Part shown: positions 48,906 through 61,639 of the stretch, in pieces
How positions within the stretch are numbered: the first letter of the stretch is position 1
How the letters are laid out: each line of letters opens with the position of its first letter
Assembly (NCBI RefSeq): GCF_040939455.1
Contig: NC_134108.1
Span: 81,202,001 to 81,266,000 of the forward strand
DNA: 64,000 bases
Direction of reading: 5' to 3'
DNA from: Microcebus murinus
Lineage: Eukaryota > Chordata > Mammalia > Primates > Cheirogaleidae
The notes under the pieces: generated by a model
The model's input: only the letters and a program-made list of their open reading frames with translations
The model's database searches: none
Told to the model about the DNA's origin: nothing
Position numbers and translations under genes: made by a program

Positions 48906-49056
48906 AAAGCACAGAGCTCTTACGTGGTGCTGGTGGTATCAATCTGTCCCACTTTGGCTTGTATTATCACTATCAGGGAAGAATACATGGCCTGAAGGAT
49001 GGGTCCAATAGCTCAGAGTCTACTCCAGACTTGATTCTGATTCTGGTTTTTGTTTT

Positions 49057-49180
49057 TAGGGTAACCAACTATCTTGATTTGTCTGGGACAGGGATAGGGG
49101 CCATTCCCAGGATGTAGACTTTCAGGGCTAAAACTGGGAAAGTATTGGGCTAACAACTGGGAAGGGTGGGTCACTTTAGA
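49057..49180. repeat. Short DNA-transposon-like relic (palindromic)
   Basis: GGGTAACCAACTATCTTGAT at one end and CAACTGGGAAGGGTGGGTCA at the other resemble inverted termini of a short old MITE with a CTTTCAGGGCTAAAACTGGG core. The family name is not certain. Confidence 0.4.
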
Positions 49181-50150
49181 TATTTTGTTTATATTTTATT
49201 GAAGATGAAATGCAAATTTTTGCAAAGACAACGTGTGTTCGTGAGGGTGACATGGACCTAAGTCTAGAGGTTTTACAAGACAAAAAGCCACTCAAACTGA
49301 GTGTCATGAAAATTGTATTTCACTGCCCTCTGTACATTGCAGGAAAAGGTCCTTGCCCCTGGAGGAAGGGACCTTAGTCTAGTTGCCTAACTTGAAAATG
49401 AAACCAACCAGGAATGAAATGTAGTTGCAAACAAAGACAAGCAACTGAGTAGAGATCATTGCTGCAGTTAGCTGATGACTGAGACTTTGAAGTGCGATTT
49501 ATCTTAATTTGTGCCCCTAAATTGGGGTGTGATTCTCCAGTTTCCACTTGTAACTGAGGGGTGAAAAGTTTTACTTTAAATGTGAATATTCTGTACTTTG
49601 ACCTACTGAACGCTGATCTATCACATACTTGGAAACCAGGAATTAAAGCAAGGAATGGCTTTCTGTATCCCAAAGCTCCTCATATATCCTGGTGTTCAAG
49701 GCCGGAATTATGTAACCTCTTTGACTAGATGACTTTTTTTTTTTTTTTAAAGTACTGAGTATTATCCTAATTACTTTCAGCAGGAATATGCTTCTTTTGC
49801 TTTCCTGGCTCAGAGTCTCATTAGCATGTAAAGATAATTTTCCCTCCCAAACTACTTTGCTAGCTCATTAGCAAGTTTAGCTATGCTATATACAGCTGGT
49901 ATGAAGATAACTAGGTCAGATTGCTTGGTAAGTCCCTAGAGCAGCCCTGAAAGAGCACTTTTAGTTAATGTGTATGTGCATGTTTGTAGAAAAGGGAGAG
50001 ATAATTTGGCGAATAGCTTTGACTCTATTTTAACCTCAGATACAATCATTATCTGAATTTAAAAAATGAGATCTAAAATGTATTTCAGGATCCAAAGATA
50101 TACTGAAAATTTAATCACTCCTAACATTTTTAGGCTTTTTGATTGACAAT
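49180..50150. other. Unassigned DNA
   Basis: No gene. A T-run lies at 49735-49748. The 99-codon minus-strand frame at 49374-49673 has no recognisable content. Confidence 0.35.
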
Positions 50151-50154
50151 ATTC

Positions 50155-50586
<432 letters not shown>

Positions 50587-50599
50587 ATATACTCTTTCT

Positions 50600-51578
50600 A
50601 ACAGCCAAAAGGATCAAAAAGTTCAAAGGACAAATAGTTCCAGAGTATCAGGCAATATGTGGCACCTTCAGTATAATTATATTGAGAATAGAGCCTACAT
50701 TCTATTTTAAGTGTTCTCTTTTTACTCTCCTGGGACCCCTCTTACCTGCCCTTCTAGTGTGAAGTATGTGCACACTTACATCCTCTTTCCTGGGTATGCT
50801 AAATGTAGGTCCACACAAGGGCCAGCATATGGAGTCAGATAAAATGCTTATTTTTATTCCTCCCAAATGATTTTTTCCCAGAAGAAGCCCTGTTTGAACC
50901 CACATTGGAACTTGGGAGGTTATGCTTCTTATGCATGAAAACTGGGAATCTAGGCTTCCTTCTTTGCATTTTTAATGTGTAGTAGTGAGGAAGGAAGACT
51001 CATTCTCATAGGAATAAGGAGAAACATGAACCTCAGGGATGGGCTTGCTAAGAGGCAAAGAGGGGAAAGGAAGGAATATCAAAATATAGAAAACAATAAT
51101 ATAAAAAGCCAGTTTTGCTTTCTCCTCTCCTAAATAAACAACAACGAACAACCAATTTCAATAATTAATAGCTTGAGAGAAAGCTAAATTATTTTAAGAC
51201 TGAATGTAAAAGACTGCAATTTAATATATAGTTCACCTAAGCCTCTGAAAATGACAAGAAAACAAAATGACATTATATTCAAATTATTACATGGATATCC
51301 AGGTCTTGTAAATTCCCAATACAGGAAATAATAGTGAGTAACAGAACAGCCCTGCCATCTGGCTGGCCCCAGAAGGCTTTTCATATTCTCTAAGGGCCAA
51401 AAGTAGTGGTGATAGGAAGTAGAACAATGGAAGGGGGAGTGGAAGGAAGGAAAAAGAATTAAAAACATATCCTACAAGTACTTAAGGGCAGCAATATAGG
51501 GTAGTTAATATACTGAAAGTAAATTTAGGGCAATGTTAACAAGGGCTTTGGTTTCATTGGGTTTTTGTTCCCTTTCAA
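50600..51578. other. Unassigned DNA
   Basis: No gene or nameable repeat. The minus-strand frames at 50702-50905 and 51184-51468 were inspected without finding family features. Confidence 0.35.
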
Positions 51579-51604
51579 ACACACACACACACACACACAC
51601 ACAC
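51579..51604. repeat. (AC)n microsatellite
   Basis: An uninterrupted AC run of about 13 units, followed nearby by an A-rich CAACAACAAAAAATAAAAAT patch. Confidence 0.97.
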
Positions 51605-52055
51605 ATTCATGGTCAGACTTGCATATAAACAACAACAAAAAATAAAAATAAATAAAAGACACACTTTCACACACACAGCAGGTAGGTGCTAGTTGATAGC
51701 AGAAGGGAGAAATAAGGCACCATTCCTACTCTCAAGGAGCTAACTCTTATTAGAAAGCTTATTTTTATGTAAATGAAATATAGAATAATTTTAAAACGAT
51801 ATAAACCATTTAAGTGAGGTCTTATTTTTATATTGCTTAATTTTCTGATTATGAAAGTGATAATGCCTGTTATGAAGTTAGGAGTCAAATAATAGTATGG
51901 AAAGTAAAGTTACAATCGCCCCCTCATCCCGGTGTTCTTTCTATTGTCAGTTCTGATGGCATCCTCCCTGTCATCTGCAATCTTTCTCTGTGCTGGCTCC
52001 TTTTTCTTGGTCCACAGATGTCATCGGCTATCCCCATCTCAGTTTCATCATCACG
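51605..52055. other. Unassigned DNA
   Basis: No gene. Positions 51840-51920 resemble a decayed L1M-type 3' tail (AAGTGATAATGCC, ATAATAGTATGGAAAGTAAA), but this is weak. Confidence 0.3.
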
Positions 52056-52170
52056 ACAGTGGGGATAATTGTACCTACCAGTTATGGTTGTTGTGCAATA
52101 AATGAGTTAATGTAAAATGCTTAGAACAATACCCAGCAGGTAGTAAATATCACACAAGTGTTAGTTATTT
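52040..52170 (+). repeat. MIR SINE 3' portion
   Basis: CTCAGTTTCATCATCACGAC, a GGGGATAATTGTACCTACCA segment and AATGAGTTAATGTAAAATGC with AACAATACCCAGCAGGTAGT are MIR tail words. Confidence 0.85.
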
Positions 52171-52574
52171 TTAAATTATTATTTTAAAAAAACCAAAAAA
52201 CCCCAAAAGAATCGTGTCCTCCTCTAACCACTGTCTTAGCATTTCCCATTCCTTAGCTCCCAACCTCTGCTGATACTGCTCTCTTCTCTCCCCCATTGCA
52301 ATTGGGTTTCTGCTGTGGCCTTGCAGAAGTTGTTAACCTATGGTTAATCTCTTACTTGGGTGTTTTCCAAGCTCAGCTGAATCTCCACAATCACATCCAC
52401 TTCTTCCCAGGCCCACAGAGCTGATCAGTTTGATACCAGATCTGCTCCTTTTCACCTTGTCTGGAAGTAAAAACCCAGTCTTTGGAAACAGATTCTAAGC
52501 TCTGACACCTCCTCTCAAACTTTACCATTAAACATTTAGGTCGAACCCTTTCTGTGTGTCTATCTACCCAGAGC

Positions 52575-52740
52575 TAATTGACCCCTGGTATGTACTTTCT
52601 TTACAGTGTTTATCATTATCTGCTTTGTATTTCATTATCGTCTGTCTGTCTTTCTACTGGACAGGTGACAGGGACCTATCATGTTTACCTTTGTATCTCA
52701 AGAGCCTGTTTCATGAATGTTTGTCAAATTGAGTTGAAGT
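52575..52740 (+). repeat. L2 LINE 3' end
   Basis: CAGTGTTTATCATTATCTGC, CTGTCTGTCTTTCTACTGGA and GAATGTTTGTCAAATTGAGT follow the L2 3' terminus. Confidence 0.8.
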
Positions 52741-52929
52741 CCTGAAGGTATTGCTTAAGGCAGTTGCTGTGTACTATCCTGTGTTTTAATGATTTAGGTC
52801 CACGTCTACCCTCCTCGACTATATTTTAAGGTCCTTGTGAGTTGAGAATCTGCCTTCTTCAGCTTTGATTGCTATGGAGTGTTCAAAACCATGCCCTTAA
52901 TATAATAGGTGTTCCCTAAATATTTCTGA

Positions 52930-53115
52930 AATAATAATTACCTTTGTAGAGCACTTTATGCTTTAAAAAGTTCTCCCACATGGATTAACTCATGGAGTCT
53001 CACAACAGGCCTCTCAGGGAAGTCCTCCTTTGGCAGAAGAGGAAACAGGCTCAGTGCTGCTACCAGACTAATGAAAGGACATGCATTGATGGAACAAGGG
53101 CTCAAGCCCAAGTTT
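52930..53115 (+). repeat. MIR SINE
   Basis: ATTACCTTTGTAGAGCACTT, TTAACTCATGGAGTCTCACA, AGAAGAGGAAACAGGCTCAG and GGGCTCAAGCCCAAGTTTTC match MIR in plus orientation. Confidence 0.85.
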
Positions 53116-54860
53116 TCTGATTTTATTATAGATGCCTCTGCTTTCTCTATACTCTTTTGACTTATGAAACTGAATGTAGCATCATTTCATGTGAATAGTC
53201 TTTCCTGGGAGTGATCAGAATGGAGAACAGCTCTCTGGAGGTACCAGGGGAACTTTGTGGAAGAGGTGGGGCTTGCTTGAGAAGGGCTTGGAAGCACTGG
53301 GCATGCAGTATGATAGAGAGAAGATGAGCGATTTTTTAGATGCTATGATACATGAAGAGACAAGTCTTGCATTAAAATTAATTTCACTACTTCTCACTTG
53401 AGAAAATAGCAGCCCTTGGGTTTGGCAGAAAGTGTTTCATTTTTAAAGGCAACACATGAATTGCAACTGTACAAATTACAGTTGAATTTTCAGCCAGTGT
53501 AACTCTGGACACAGAGTAATAGGAATGAACATGGTGGGCTCTATAGGCAACACAGCAAAGCCCTGAGGCTTTTCTTAATCTCTCAATTTTTTTTAAAAAA
53601 AGGTCTTTTTATGGTTATTTATAATCCAACAAGGGTCAACTAACTTATTGGTTTTTTTTTTTCTTTTTAAATAACTACTCACAACAGCATACCAACAAAT
53701 TTATCATTTAGCCTCTGGATATAACATCAAAGTTATTTATTTCTTGCCTTCTGTATTTATAGGGTATATTTATGGGCCACTTTATTAGGGTACAAATCTG
53801 CAGCCAAAAGACATTTCCCAATATTGTACCAAGAGACAGATTTCTACTGGTTACTTCCGTGATTCTTGTAATAACATTTTACACATTCAACAGTGTCCTG
53901 TCAGATAACAAAGCTTAAAAGAATATCTACAGCGATGAAAGAAGCCTTGTGGGGCTGCAATTTCTCTACATCTGCTTCTGAAACCAACCCTATGTAGTAG
54001 GTTATGCTTGGAGAGGCCAATAATTCTAGGTCATTTATTCTTTTATTGCTTCTTTACTATTTTGTTCTACTCGACTGAAGAGGTTTTAGGAAATACACCA
54101 TGGGCATGCTGATTTCCATTTCAGTTGTTCCAGCTACATTCTGCATTTTTCCCCATCTCCATTTTCAGCTCCACTTGAGAGCTCATTTCACTGTTCAGAG
54201 CAACTTCAATTTCAAATCCTTTCCCTGCACATAACACATCTCCCATTCTTGGCACTGTGCCTTCGTTCTTATAGCCTGAAACCATCACTCAGTATATACC
54301 CAGGATTCTCTCGGCTCTTTACTTTTTTAAGTAATGTATACTTTATATACCCATCAGCTTTTCCCCAAGGTAAAGCTACCTGCTTATGCTGCTGACCCTT
54401 CCTAGCATCTGACTTTAGGCAAGCTTAGTAGCCTATTGCTAGTGTTAATAGAAAAATATTGTGATTTAAGTGGTAACAAGTAACTTTTTATGTCCTAGTG
54501 AAGATATCTTTCCTCTTTTCCCTTGGCACTGGCATCAGGGCACTTGGCTCTCCTTATGTGCTGATGGAATCTCCAGACTTTGTCTCCTTTGTAGACAACA
54601 AAAAGGTTCTCCTAGAACTGGGTCATTCTGCAATTGAAATCCTTATTTCCAGATTTCCTATTGCAGCAAATGGATTGTTGATTTGATTTGCAGTGACAAA
54701 ATATGGATGGGAAAGGTAGACTGATCTAAGAAGTCATAAACATTGTTAGACCTATTATGTATTTGTTTACCAAATGTAATTTCATAATATTAATTTCCCC
54801 AACCTGTGTGTTAACAATGACACACAAATAATATTTTCAGAAGCTAAGTCATGCCTTAAA
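53116..54860. other. Unassigned DNA
   Basis: No gene. An 8-bp perfect inverted repeat (CAACTGTA at 53464-53471, TACAGTTG at 53477-53484) with AATT on both outer sides forms a short hairpin. The 62-codon frame at 54498-54686 has no recognisable content. Confidence 0.35.
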
Positions 54861-54864
54861 TGTA

Positions 54865-55110
54865 ATTACACTCCATGAATGTTCACGCCTCTGAGTCTTT
54901 GCTCACATTGTTCCAACTTCCCACTAGCCTTTTCTGCCTTTCTCTGCCTGTAAAAGATGATTCATTCTTGAGGGTCAAGCTAAAAGGTCACTTTCTCTGT
55001 GAAATGCTTCGGAATCCTTCTGGAGAGTACCAGTTACTTTTGCCTTTCTGTCCGTAGAACACTTTTGTTTCTGGTTCTATTTATACTTTCTTTTGAGTGG
55101 TTCTTTTAGC
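54865..55110 (+). repeat. L2 LINE fragment
   Basis: CCTCTGAGTCTTTGCTCACA, TGAGGGTCAAGCTAAAAGGT, CACTTTCTCTGTGAAATGC and ATTTATACTTTCTTTTGAGT follow the L2 3' region. Confidence 0.8.
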
Positions 55111-55365
55111 CCATCCAAAGTATGTTTCACAGTTTTGGGGGTGTGTGCATCCCTCTTTCTTTTTTGAGGATAGAGAAAGCATTATTTGACTCTAAAAATC
55201 TCCTTAGCAGCTGGCACTGTGATTTAAATATGGTGTTGGTTGAAGTTTTGATTGCCTAGAAATATACAAAATGATTGGAGCAGGTAATAAATGAAGTATG
55301 GCATATGGGAGAGATTATAATCCAGGTACCTAATCTGTTAGAGTTTAGAATCTGAGACAAATTTT

Positions 55366-55693
<328 letters not shown>

Positions 55694-56078
55694 AGAATCT
55701 GAGACAAATTTTGATGTGGCTAGAACCACAGGGGAATAGAGGAAAAAAATACCACAAATACATAAAAATTTAACAAATGCCATTATAAATTGAGTCAATA
55801 ATAAAGTATTTATATAAGAGCTGGGACACTGAAACAGGAATAATCCCTATACATGTGACATTTTAATGAGAGATCTTTGCCACTACTTTTGGTAGCATTT
55901 AGCAAGCTACCAGGGAGGTAACACTTGGACATAGCTCGCTCAATTAGGGCATGAAATCGGTGACCAGTAAAAGAAGCAAATCTCATCAGCTCTTCAAGTT
56001 CTTTAGCTTGAGAGTTTGTGAAGAAAAGAAAATAATTGTGAACAATTAGATGCAGAGAATAATGTATAATGTACTTAA

Positions 56079-56122
56079 GTGTGTCTGTGTGTGTGTGTGT
56101 GTGTGTGCGCGCACGTGTGTGT
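56079..56122. repeat. (GT)n/GCGC alternating purine-pyrimidine run
   Basis: GTGTCTGTGTGTGTGTGTGT and more GT, followed by GCGCGCAC and GTGTGTGT. The block GTGCGCGCAC is a perfect palindrome. The frames across it on both strands only read the dinucleotide run. Confidence 0.95.
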
Positions 56123-56129
56123 TCATACT

Positions 56130-56345
56130 CAGAAAATGGCAAATTATAGAAAGAACATCAGTTTTGGTGTCAGAGAAGCCCAAGCTTGGTTTTGGCCTGC
56201 CATTTGGAGTTTCCCTTAGCAAATTATCTAACATCTTTGAACCTCACTTGCCTCACCTATAAAATGGCAATAGTAATAAGTTGTATAGATTAAAGGAGAT
56301 AATGTCTTTTTATTTTTTAATATGAAGTACAGTTCCTGACATAGT
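56130..56345 (+). repeat. MIR SINE
   Basis: TTGGTGTCAGAGAAGCCCAA, TAGCAAATTATCTAACATCT, TTTGAACCTCACTTGCCTCA and CTATAAAATGGCAATAGTAA give the full MIR order. Confidence 0.88.
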
Positions 56346-57880
56346 GGAGGTGTTCCTTCTTCCATTTCTTCCTTATATTGCTCTTTTATAAAAAGTCCTG
56401 AAAGTGCTAGGGAAGCCCTTGACCAGGACAGACTGGGATAACACCCATCTAGATCCTGCCCCTCTTCTGTCTCCATCCTGGTACTCCCTGTCCACCTTTT
56501 TATCCCTGCTGGTCCACCCTGTACTGATCGCTCCCTGGAATCCCTATGAGTGTGCTAATTTTCAGCTTGTAATGGCTCTAAGTACAGCCTTTAAGGACAA
56601 AGGCTCTTTATCACCTGCCCACGTGTAAGTTGCTACTGCTATTCCTGGCATTAGTCATGGTCTCACAGACACTTGGATTGAAGGAACAGTAGGAGGCAGG
56701 ACTCTCCTGTGGTTGCCCTTTGGTGCCACAGGAATGTCTACACATGCCTTTGAGGCTTTGTGGTTGGTTGGTTGGCTGTGAGTTTCCAGTCCCACATGGC
56801 TTTGGGTGAGAAAAGAACATCTTTTGAAAACCATGACCTGCTGGAAGAATCTCTCCCAGTTTCTCAAATGTCTCTTTCTCTATGGCTGTTTTCTCTCTTG
56901 AGGTTACATCAGTTAGAATTAAAAGCTGTAATCTTGACTTCAAGGCAAAGTTCTTTCACCTGGGTTTTGCTATCTATTTTGTATGTGTTATATGATTGCA
57001 TTCAAATTTTGTGAAAGCAAATGTGTAAGTGCTTTAAGTGAAATGCATTTAAGGAAGTTTTAAAATGTAAGACCACAGCTTATACATAGAAAAGGGACTG
57101 GAAGAAAACATTCTAAAATGTTAATAGTGAGTTGTTTCTAGGCGATAAAACTATGAGTGATTTTTTTTCTTTTTTCTATTTTCTATGTTTCTATAATGTC
57201 CACAGATTACTTCTAAAATAAAGAAACCAATTATATTTATGTATATGTTTATATATTTAAAACAAAGTTGCAAAAGTTGCTTAACAAAAGGACTCATCAG
57301 TAGGCACTGGTCATGGTGTATGAAAAGTGTTCTGTAAGCAGCCGTCTCACTGGTTCTGTGATTTTTGGAGTTGTCTTTTCTTTGTATCTGTTCAGTACTC
57401 AGTCAGTAGACTGGGTATCTCTTTTGTCACCAAGAAATCATGAACTCATGCAGGTCTCTTCACCTAAGTTTCTTTACCAGGAAAACAGGACAGTCACATC
57501 TGTCTTGCTGGATTCTTGTGAAGTACAAATGAGATTGTGATGATTATGAGATTATATTCTTGAAACACCATAGAGCATTATGAAAGGGAGGGTATGATTG
57601 ATGAGGAGGTGAGCTTGAAGGACTTAATAAGAACAGTTTTATAGGAAGAAGAATCAATAAAGTGTAGCAAACAAAGATGTGGATATGGAAGGAAAGAAGG
57701 GCTTTCAATTGATTTACCTTGATATCTATAGGTGGGGTTTTTGGGAATAGTTTTGTAATGGTGGGTCCAATCCAAACTGGGCCTACTCTGTTGATAACAA
57801 AATGTTGACTTACCTCATAGGTATAACAGAGCCAAAAACTGCAAATCATGTAGAAAAAGCTTTGACCTCTAACAACATCT
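56346..57880. other. Unassigned DNA
   Basis: No gene. Several frames of 70-126 codons on both strands overlap each other (56404-57014, 57544-57924). None has a recognisable domain, and their mutual overlap argues against coding. A short (TTGG)n run lies near 56763-56775. Confidence 0.35.
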
Positions 57881-57889
57881 GGAACTAAC

Positions 57890-58238
57890 AATTCTTCCCT
57901 TCTTAACCAAGAAAACTGGGACATGACTGGAACCTGAACATGGGAACTCTTTCAGGAGTGAGGTGTCCATTGGCCTGGAGGATCTGGAGCTAAAATCTCA
58001 CTCATCATTTATGTGACCATAAATGGTCAATTTGAAGCCCTCCAATCAGACCATGCCAAGCCAATATTCTTAAATATTTTCCCTTGCCCTAGAGCCCATT
58101 AACTTGCCCCAAACACCATATCAAGGAGGCAGATTTAAGTTCACCTCCTGTCTCCTTGCTGGCCATCAGTTTTGCAGTAAAGCCTTTCTTTTCTCAAATA
58201 CCAGTTCCATAGTATTGGCTTTTTTGTGGTATCAGGCA
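57890..58238 (+). repeat. Probable retroviral LTR (3' part), plus orientation
   Basis: CATCAGTTTTGCAGTAAAGC resembles a polyadenylation-signal region (AGTAAA in place of AATAAA). It is followed by CTTTCTTTTCTCAAATACCA and TAGTATTGGCTTTTTTGTGG, ending near ATCAGGCA. This is the usual R/U5 layout of many ERV LTRs. Family and 5' boundary are not certain. Confidence 0.55.
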
Positions 58239-58419
58239 GCCTGGCAATTTGCTTTATTTTAACAGTGGTATATTGTCTAGGTTAGTTTTTTGCACCTAGC
58301 ACAGACACATTTATCTTTTCTAAGGAGATCTAAATGAGCCTTTATTTATTAGAGCAGACTGAGGTTGAGTAGAAGAAAAGAGTAGTGTAGAGCAAGTTAT
58401 TGCTAGAAAAATTATAGTT

Positions 58420-58625
58420 AAAATTTACTGAATGTCAGGTACTATTTTAAGGTTGAGTGTAATCCTTATAGTATACCTATAAGCTGGGTGCTTTTATTAT
58501 TTGTTTTTATGGACAAGGAAGCTGAAGCAGAGAGGTTAGTTACCTCTCTACAGTCTTTCAGCTAGAAGTGGTGGAGCTGAGATTTGAAACTAAGCAATCT
58601 GGAGCCTACACTCTTAACCTTAGGT
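58420..58625 (+). repeat. MIR SINE
   Basis: AAAATTTACTGAATGTCAGG, TATGGACAAGGAAGCTGAAG, CTTTCAGCTAGAAGTGGTGG and GGAGCCTACACTCTTAACCT match MIR in order. Confidence 0.88.
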
Positions 58626-58639
58626 GTGATTCTGTTTAG

Positions 58640-59390
58640 TTATAAGGCTCAAATTCGTGGTGGTTAGTGAGGGCAGGGTGGATGGCTCACCTATTAGGGC
58701 AGAGTTAATTTCAATTGTTCATGCAGTGTCTTTCTCCTTCAGTAAGCTTTCATGAACAATCAGGGTGCATTTTATTTGCACATTTATTCCGAGAGCAATT
58801 CTAAATACATATGGAAAATAACCAAGAATGGGATATTTGCATAAAATCAAAGTTATCTACTTGAAGACTGGAAATCAAATGTCAGTCTTTTGATTCCTTA
58901 GCATAGGTTTCAAATTTCAGGATTACATTGCCACCTAGTGCAGAGAAAACGTTTTCCCAGCATGTGAAAGCTAGTGAATGGATATAAAATGTCATAGGAT
59001 GCAACATAAAAAAAGAGCATATTTAAGGTTTCTTTCATAAAAGAGAAAGAGGAATTTAAGAATCAAGGACCTGTCTATATTTTCTTGATAAAGGTTAACA
59101 TGCAATTCAGGACATGCAATTATACTTTGTTATTATTATTATTAGGCTGATAAGTGATAATAGTGCAGAAGAGAAGGCTTAGGTTTCTGTACTTCATTCT
59201 GCCAAGTACATTTCCTGAATTGATGTCCAGTAAGGAAATTAGTGCTTTGTTTTTATAGCCTCAAAAGTTCTCAGTAGATCTTATGGGTTCAACTGACAAT
59301 TATTTTAAAATTGTATTCAGCAAATACTTATATACTCAGAGTTCGCAAGTCAATACCAATTGTAGCCCAGTGGGGTTGAGAACATGACCC
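58640..59390. other. Repeat-poor stretch
   Basis: No gene. 58714-58723 (ATTGTTCATG) and 58751-58760 (CATGAACAAT) are a perfect 10-bp inverted pair with a 27-bp spacer. 58740-58900 is repeat-free and could be a conserved non-coding element; this was not tested. Confidence 0.3.
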
Positions 59391-59394
59391 ATAT

Positions 59395-59567
59395 GAGCAG
59401 CAATTCTCTGTGGACCAGCAGCACCTGCATCACCGGGGAGCTTGTTAGAAATGCAAATTCTCAGGCCCTTCTTAAATCTCCTGAATCAGAAACTACTGGA
59501 TCCCAGTGATGTGGGCTTAACAAGCTATCCAGGTGATTCTGATATAGCTTTGATAGCCACTGGTAGA
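59395..59567 (+). repeat. MER5-like hAT MITE remnant
   Basis: CTGTGGACCAGCAGCACCTG, AAATGCAAATTCTCAGGCCC, CCTGAATCAGAAACTACTGG and CCAGGTGATTCTGATATAG are the standard words of this group in order. Confidence 0.8.
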
Positions 59568-59569
59568 AA

Positions 59570-60710
59570 AGAAGGCTTTACATTTACAGTATGTAGAGAA
59601 ACATGCTGGCGGGCCGCTGTGTGTAGTTTATTGAAGGGAGCAAGAGAGGCTTAGGACGTGAATCAGCTGCCATAGACTTGAAGACCCACAAGGCAGCAAA
59701 TGTAGCAACAGCTCCTGGAAGCACGTGTGCTGTAGAGGGGAATTGATTTTTCTCTTCTACGGGAAAATAGAAATGCTCCTATTTTAGAAGAAGCAAAAGT
59801 TGCTGAGATGCTGAAAAGCTTGGGGGTCGGGGAAGTTTCTGCTAAATAATACGTTTTTGTATTAATGTTCCATGGCGAGAACACATTTATTTGTGAGTGA
59901 TTTCAGAGAGAAATGGCTATCACCAGGGGACTCTATTTGCCTGCTATAGATGATTAGGCTACAATTACAAGTATAGGACCAAAATAAGCAGATTAAAAAT
60001 AGAGCTTTGATGATGGTTAAATTTCTTTCCAGTAAAACTGAACCCAATGTAAAACTGTGGGAGTCCTAGTTTTAGCAACTCTGATTGTTAATCAGCCTCT
60101 CAGCCAGAGATTTCTATGATAAATTTCAGGCTCTAGCTGTGGCTAATTTGCAGCACCCTCACACAGCTGATACGTGCCACTTGGCATTTTGGGTCTTTTA
60201 TTTTTAAAAGAAAGACAGAATAAAGCTTAAAACTAGATACCATTGGGAAGCTAGTTTAAAAAATGCCTCTTCTTTGTTTTAATCTATAAAGTAATTAAAA
60301 TGGGGGTCATAGATATCTTTAAAGTTATCAGTTTACAGCTATTTCACTTCAAAAGAATGTTTTCAAAGATACGTAGTTATGTTAAAGCTAAGGAAGGCAA
60401 CCCAGTGATTATGCCCCATACCAGGAAGCAAGAGGAAAGGCAGTTCTAGTGTCTCCTGTATTCTAATCATATGTATTTCAAACCATGGGTAGCAACCCAG
60501 TAGCTGGTCTTGAAATCAATTTATTGAGCTGGTCATCATCACTAAAAAAATGAAATAGAATAAGACAGAAAATAGAGTACATCACATGTACATGGGTAAG
60601 TATTGCTTTCTGAAACTTTTGTTTCAGTTGTGTGTGTGTATGCCTATTGATCAAATTCATTCACTCAATCCTTTAAGCAACACCAGAACCATCTTTTTAA
60701 AGACACATCT
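59570..60710. other. Unassigned, partly repeat-poor DNA
   Basis: No gene. 59870-60230 is repeat-free with mixed composition and includes a CAGCTG E-box and a TTGTTAATCAG word; a conserved element is possible but untested. A GTGTGTGTATG run is at 60628-60641. Confidence 0.3.
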
Positions 60711-60719
60711 AAAAAAGTC

Positions 60720-61250
60720 ATTGTTGGCCTTAAACTCTTCTCCAGTTCTTATAACAGCCAGAATAAAGTCTAAACTCTTTCAGTGTTGTTCAAGAACCCT
60801 TACCTAGCTTCTCCTCCTCCTCTTAGCTGGTCCTTCTACTTGCCATTTCAGAAAATGATATCACCATCTACTCAATTGCTCAAGCTCAAAACCAGATAGT
60901 TCTCCTTGCTCCCCAACCGTTTTCCGATCAACCCTATCAAGTATTACTTCTTCATGCTCATCTGGTCTGAGTTAAAACCAGTTCAGAGCAACCTTCCCTG
61001 ACCCTTCATCTAGATCCACCACAGTCTTTCTCTAGCATGCATTGCCTGCCCTCTTCTATTTTTTCCATAATAGTTCCACCTGAAATTATCTTGCTTATTT
61101 TTGTAAGTGTGTTTAGTTTCTGTCTCCCCACCACTGTGTAAGCTCCATAGGAGGAGGGACCTGGTTTTTCTCTGCTGTATCTCTAGTGCTGAGACCAGTT
61201 CAGGGGGTCATGGTAGAAGAGATACCAATAGACATTTGCCAGATGAAAGA
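60720..61250 (+). repeat. L2 LINE, 3' end (first of two in tandem)
   Basis: TTGGCCTTAAACTCTTCTCC, AGAATAAAGTCTAAACTCTT, AGCAACCTTCCCTGACCCTT and GTGTAAGCTCCATAGGAGGA through GCCAGATGAAAGAATTT follow the L2 3' end order. The frame 61107-61379 lies across this and the next L2 and is not a gene. Confidence 0.85.
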
Positions 61251-61289
61251 ATTTCTCAACTAAACTTGTGGTCCCCTAGATGTTCTCTT

Positions 61290-61635
61290 CTACCTTTTGG
61301 TCATGGTGTTTGCTGTTTTCTTTGCCTAAAATGTTCTGCACTCACTTATTCTCTTGGTAGGCTTCTATTCATCCTTTAAGATTTCATCTCATATGAAAAA
61401 TTTTTTGATGCCCTTGAACGGGGCTCATACATATTCTCAGTGATGCTACATCCTTTTTCACTCACTGTATTGTAGTCAGTTTCATAGTGGACCTCCATGC
61501 TGGACTGTGAACATTCTCAGGGCAAAGCTGTGGGTTTTTTTCCCCACAATTTTTGTCTTTTCAACTCTTAGCACATACTCGGTCCATACTGTATATAGTC
61601 ATTGAATTAATGATTGAATAAACAAATGAGTGAAA
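61290..61635 (+). repeat. L2 LINE 3' end (second copy, same orientation)
   Basis: TTTGCCTAAAATGTTCTGCA, CATCCTTTAAGATTTCATCT, a CATGCTGGACTGTGAACATT segment and TGATTGAATAAACAAATGAG repeat the same L2 3' order as the previous copy. This shows two separate insertions placed side by side. Confidence 0.85.
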
Positions 61636-61639
61636 GTAG

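Noticed and set aside
55810..56234. Frames of 110 and 62 codons with His-Thr runs
   Set aside because: The runs are the translation of the GT/CA microsatellite, and two frames overlap across it.
57544..57924. A 126-codon minus-strand frame, one of the longest in the window
   Set aside because: It overlaps another frame on the same strand, has no recognisable domain, runs into unassigned repeat-like DNA and has no splice or promoter context. Frames of this size occur by chance in 64 kb.
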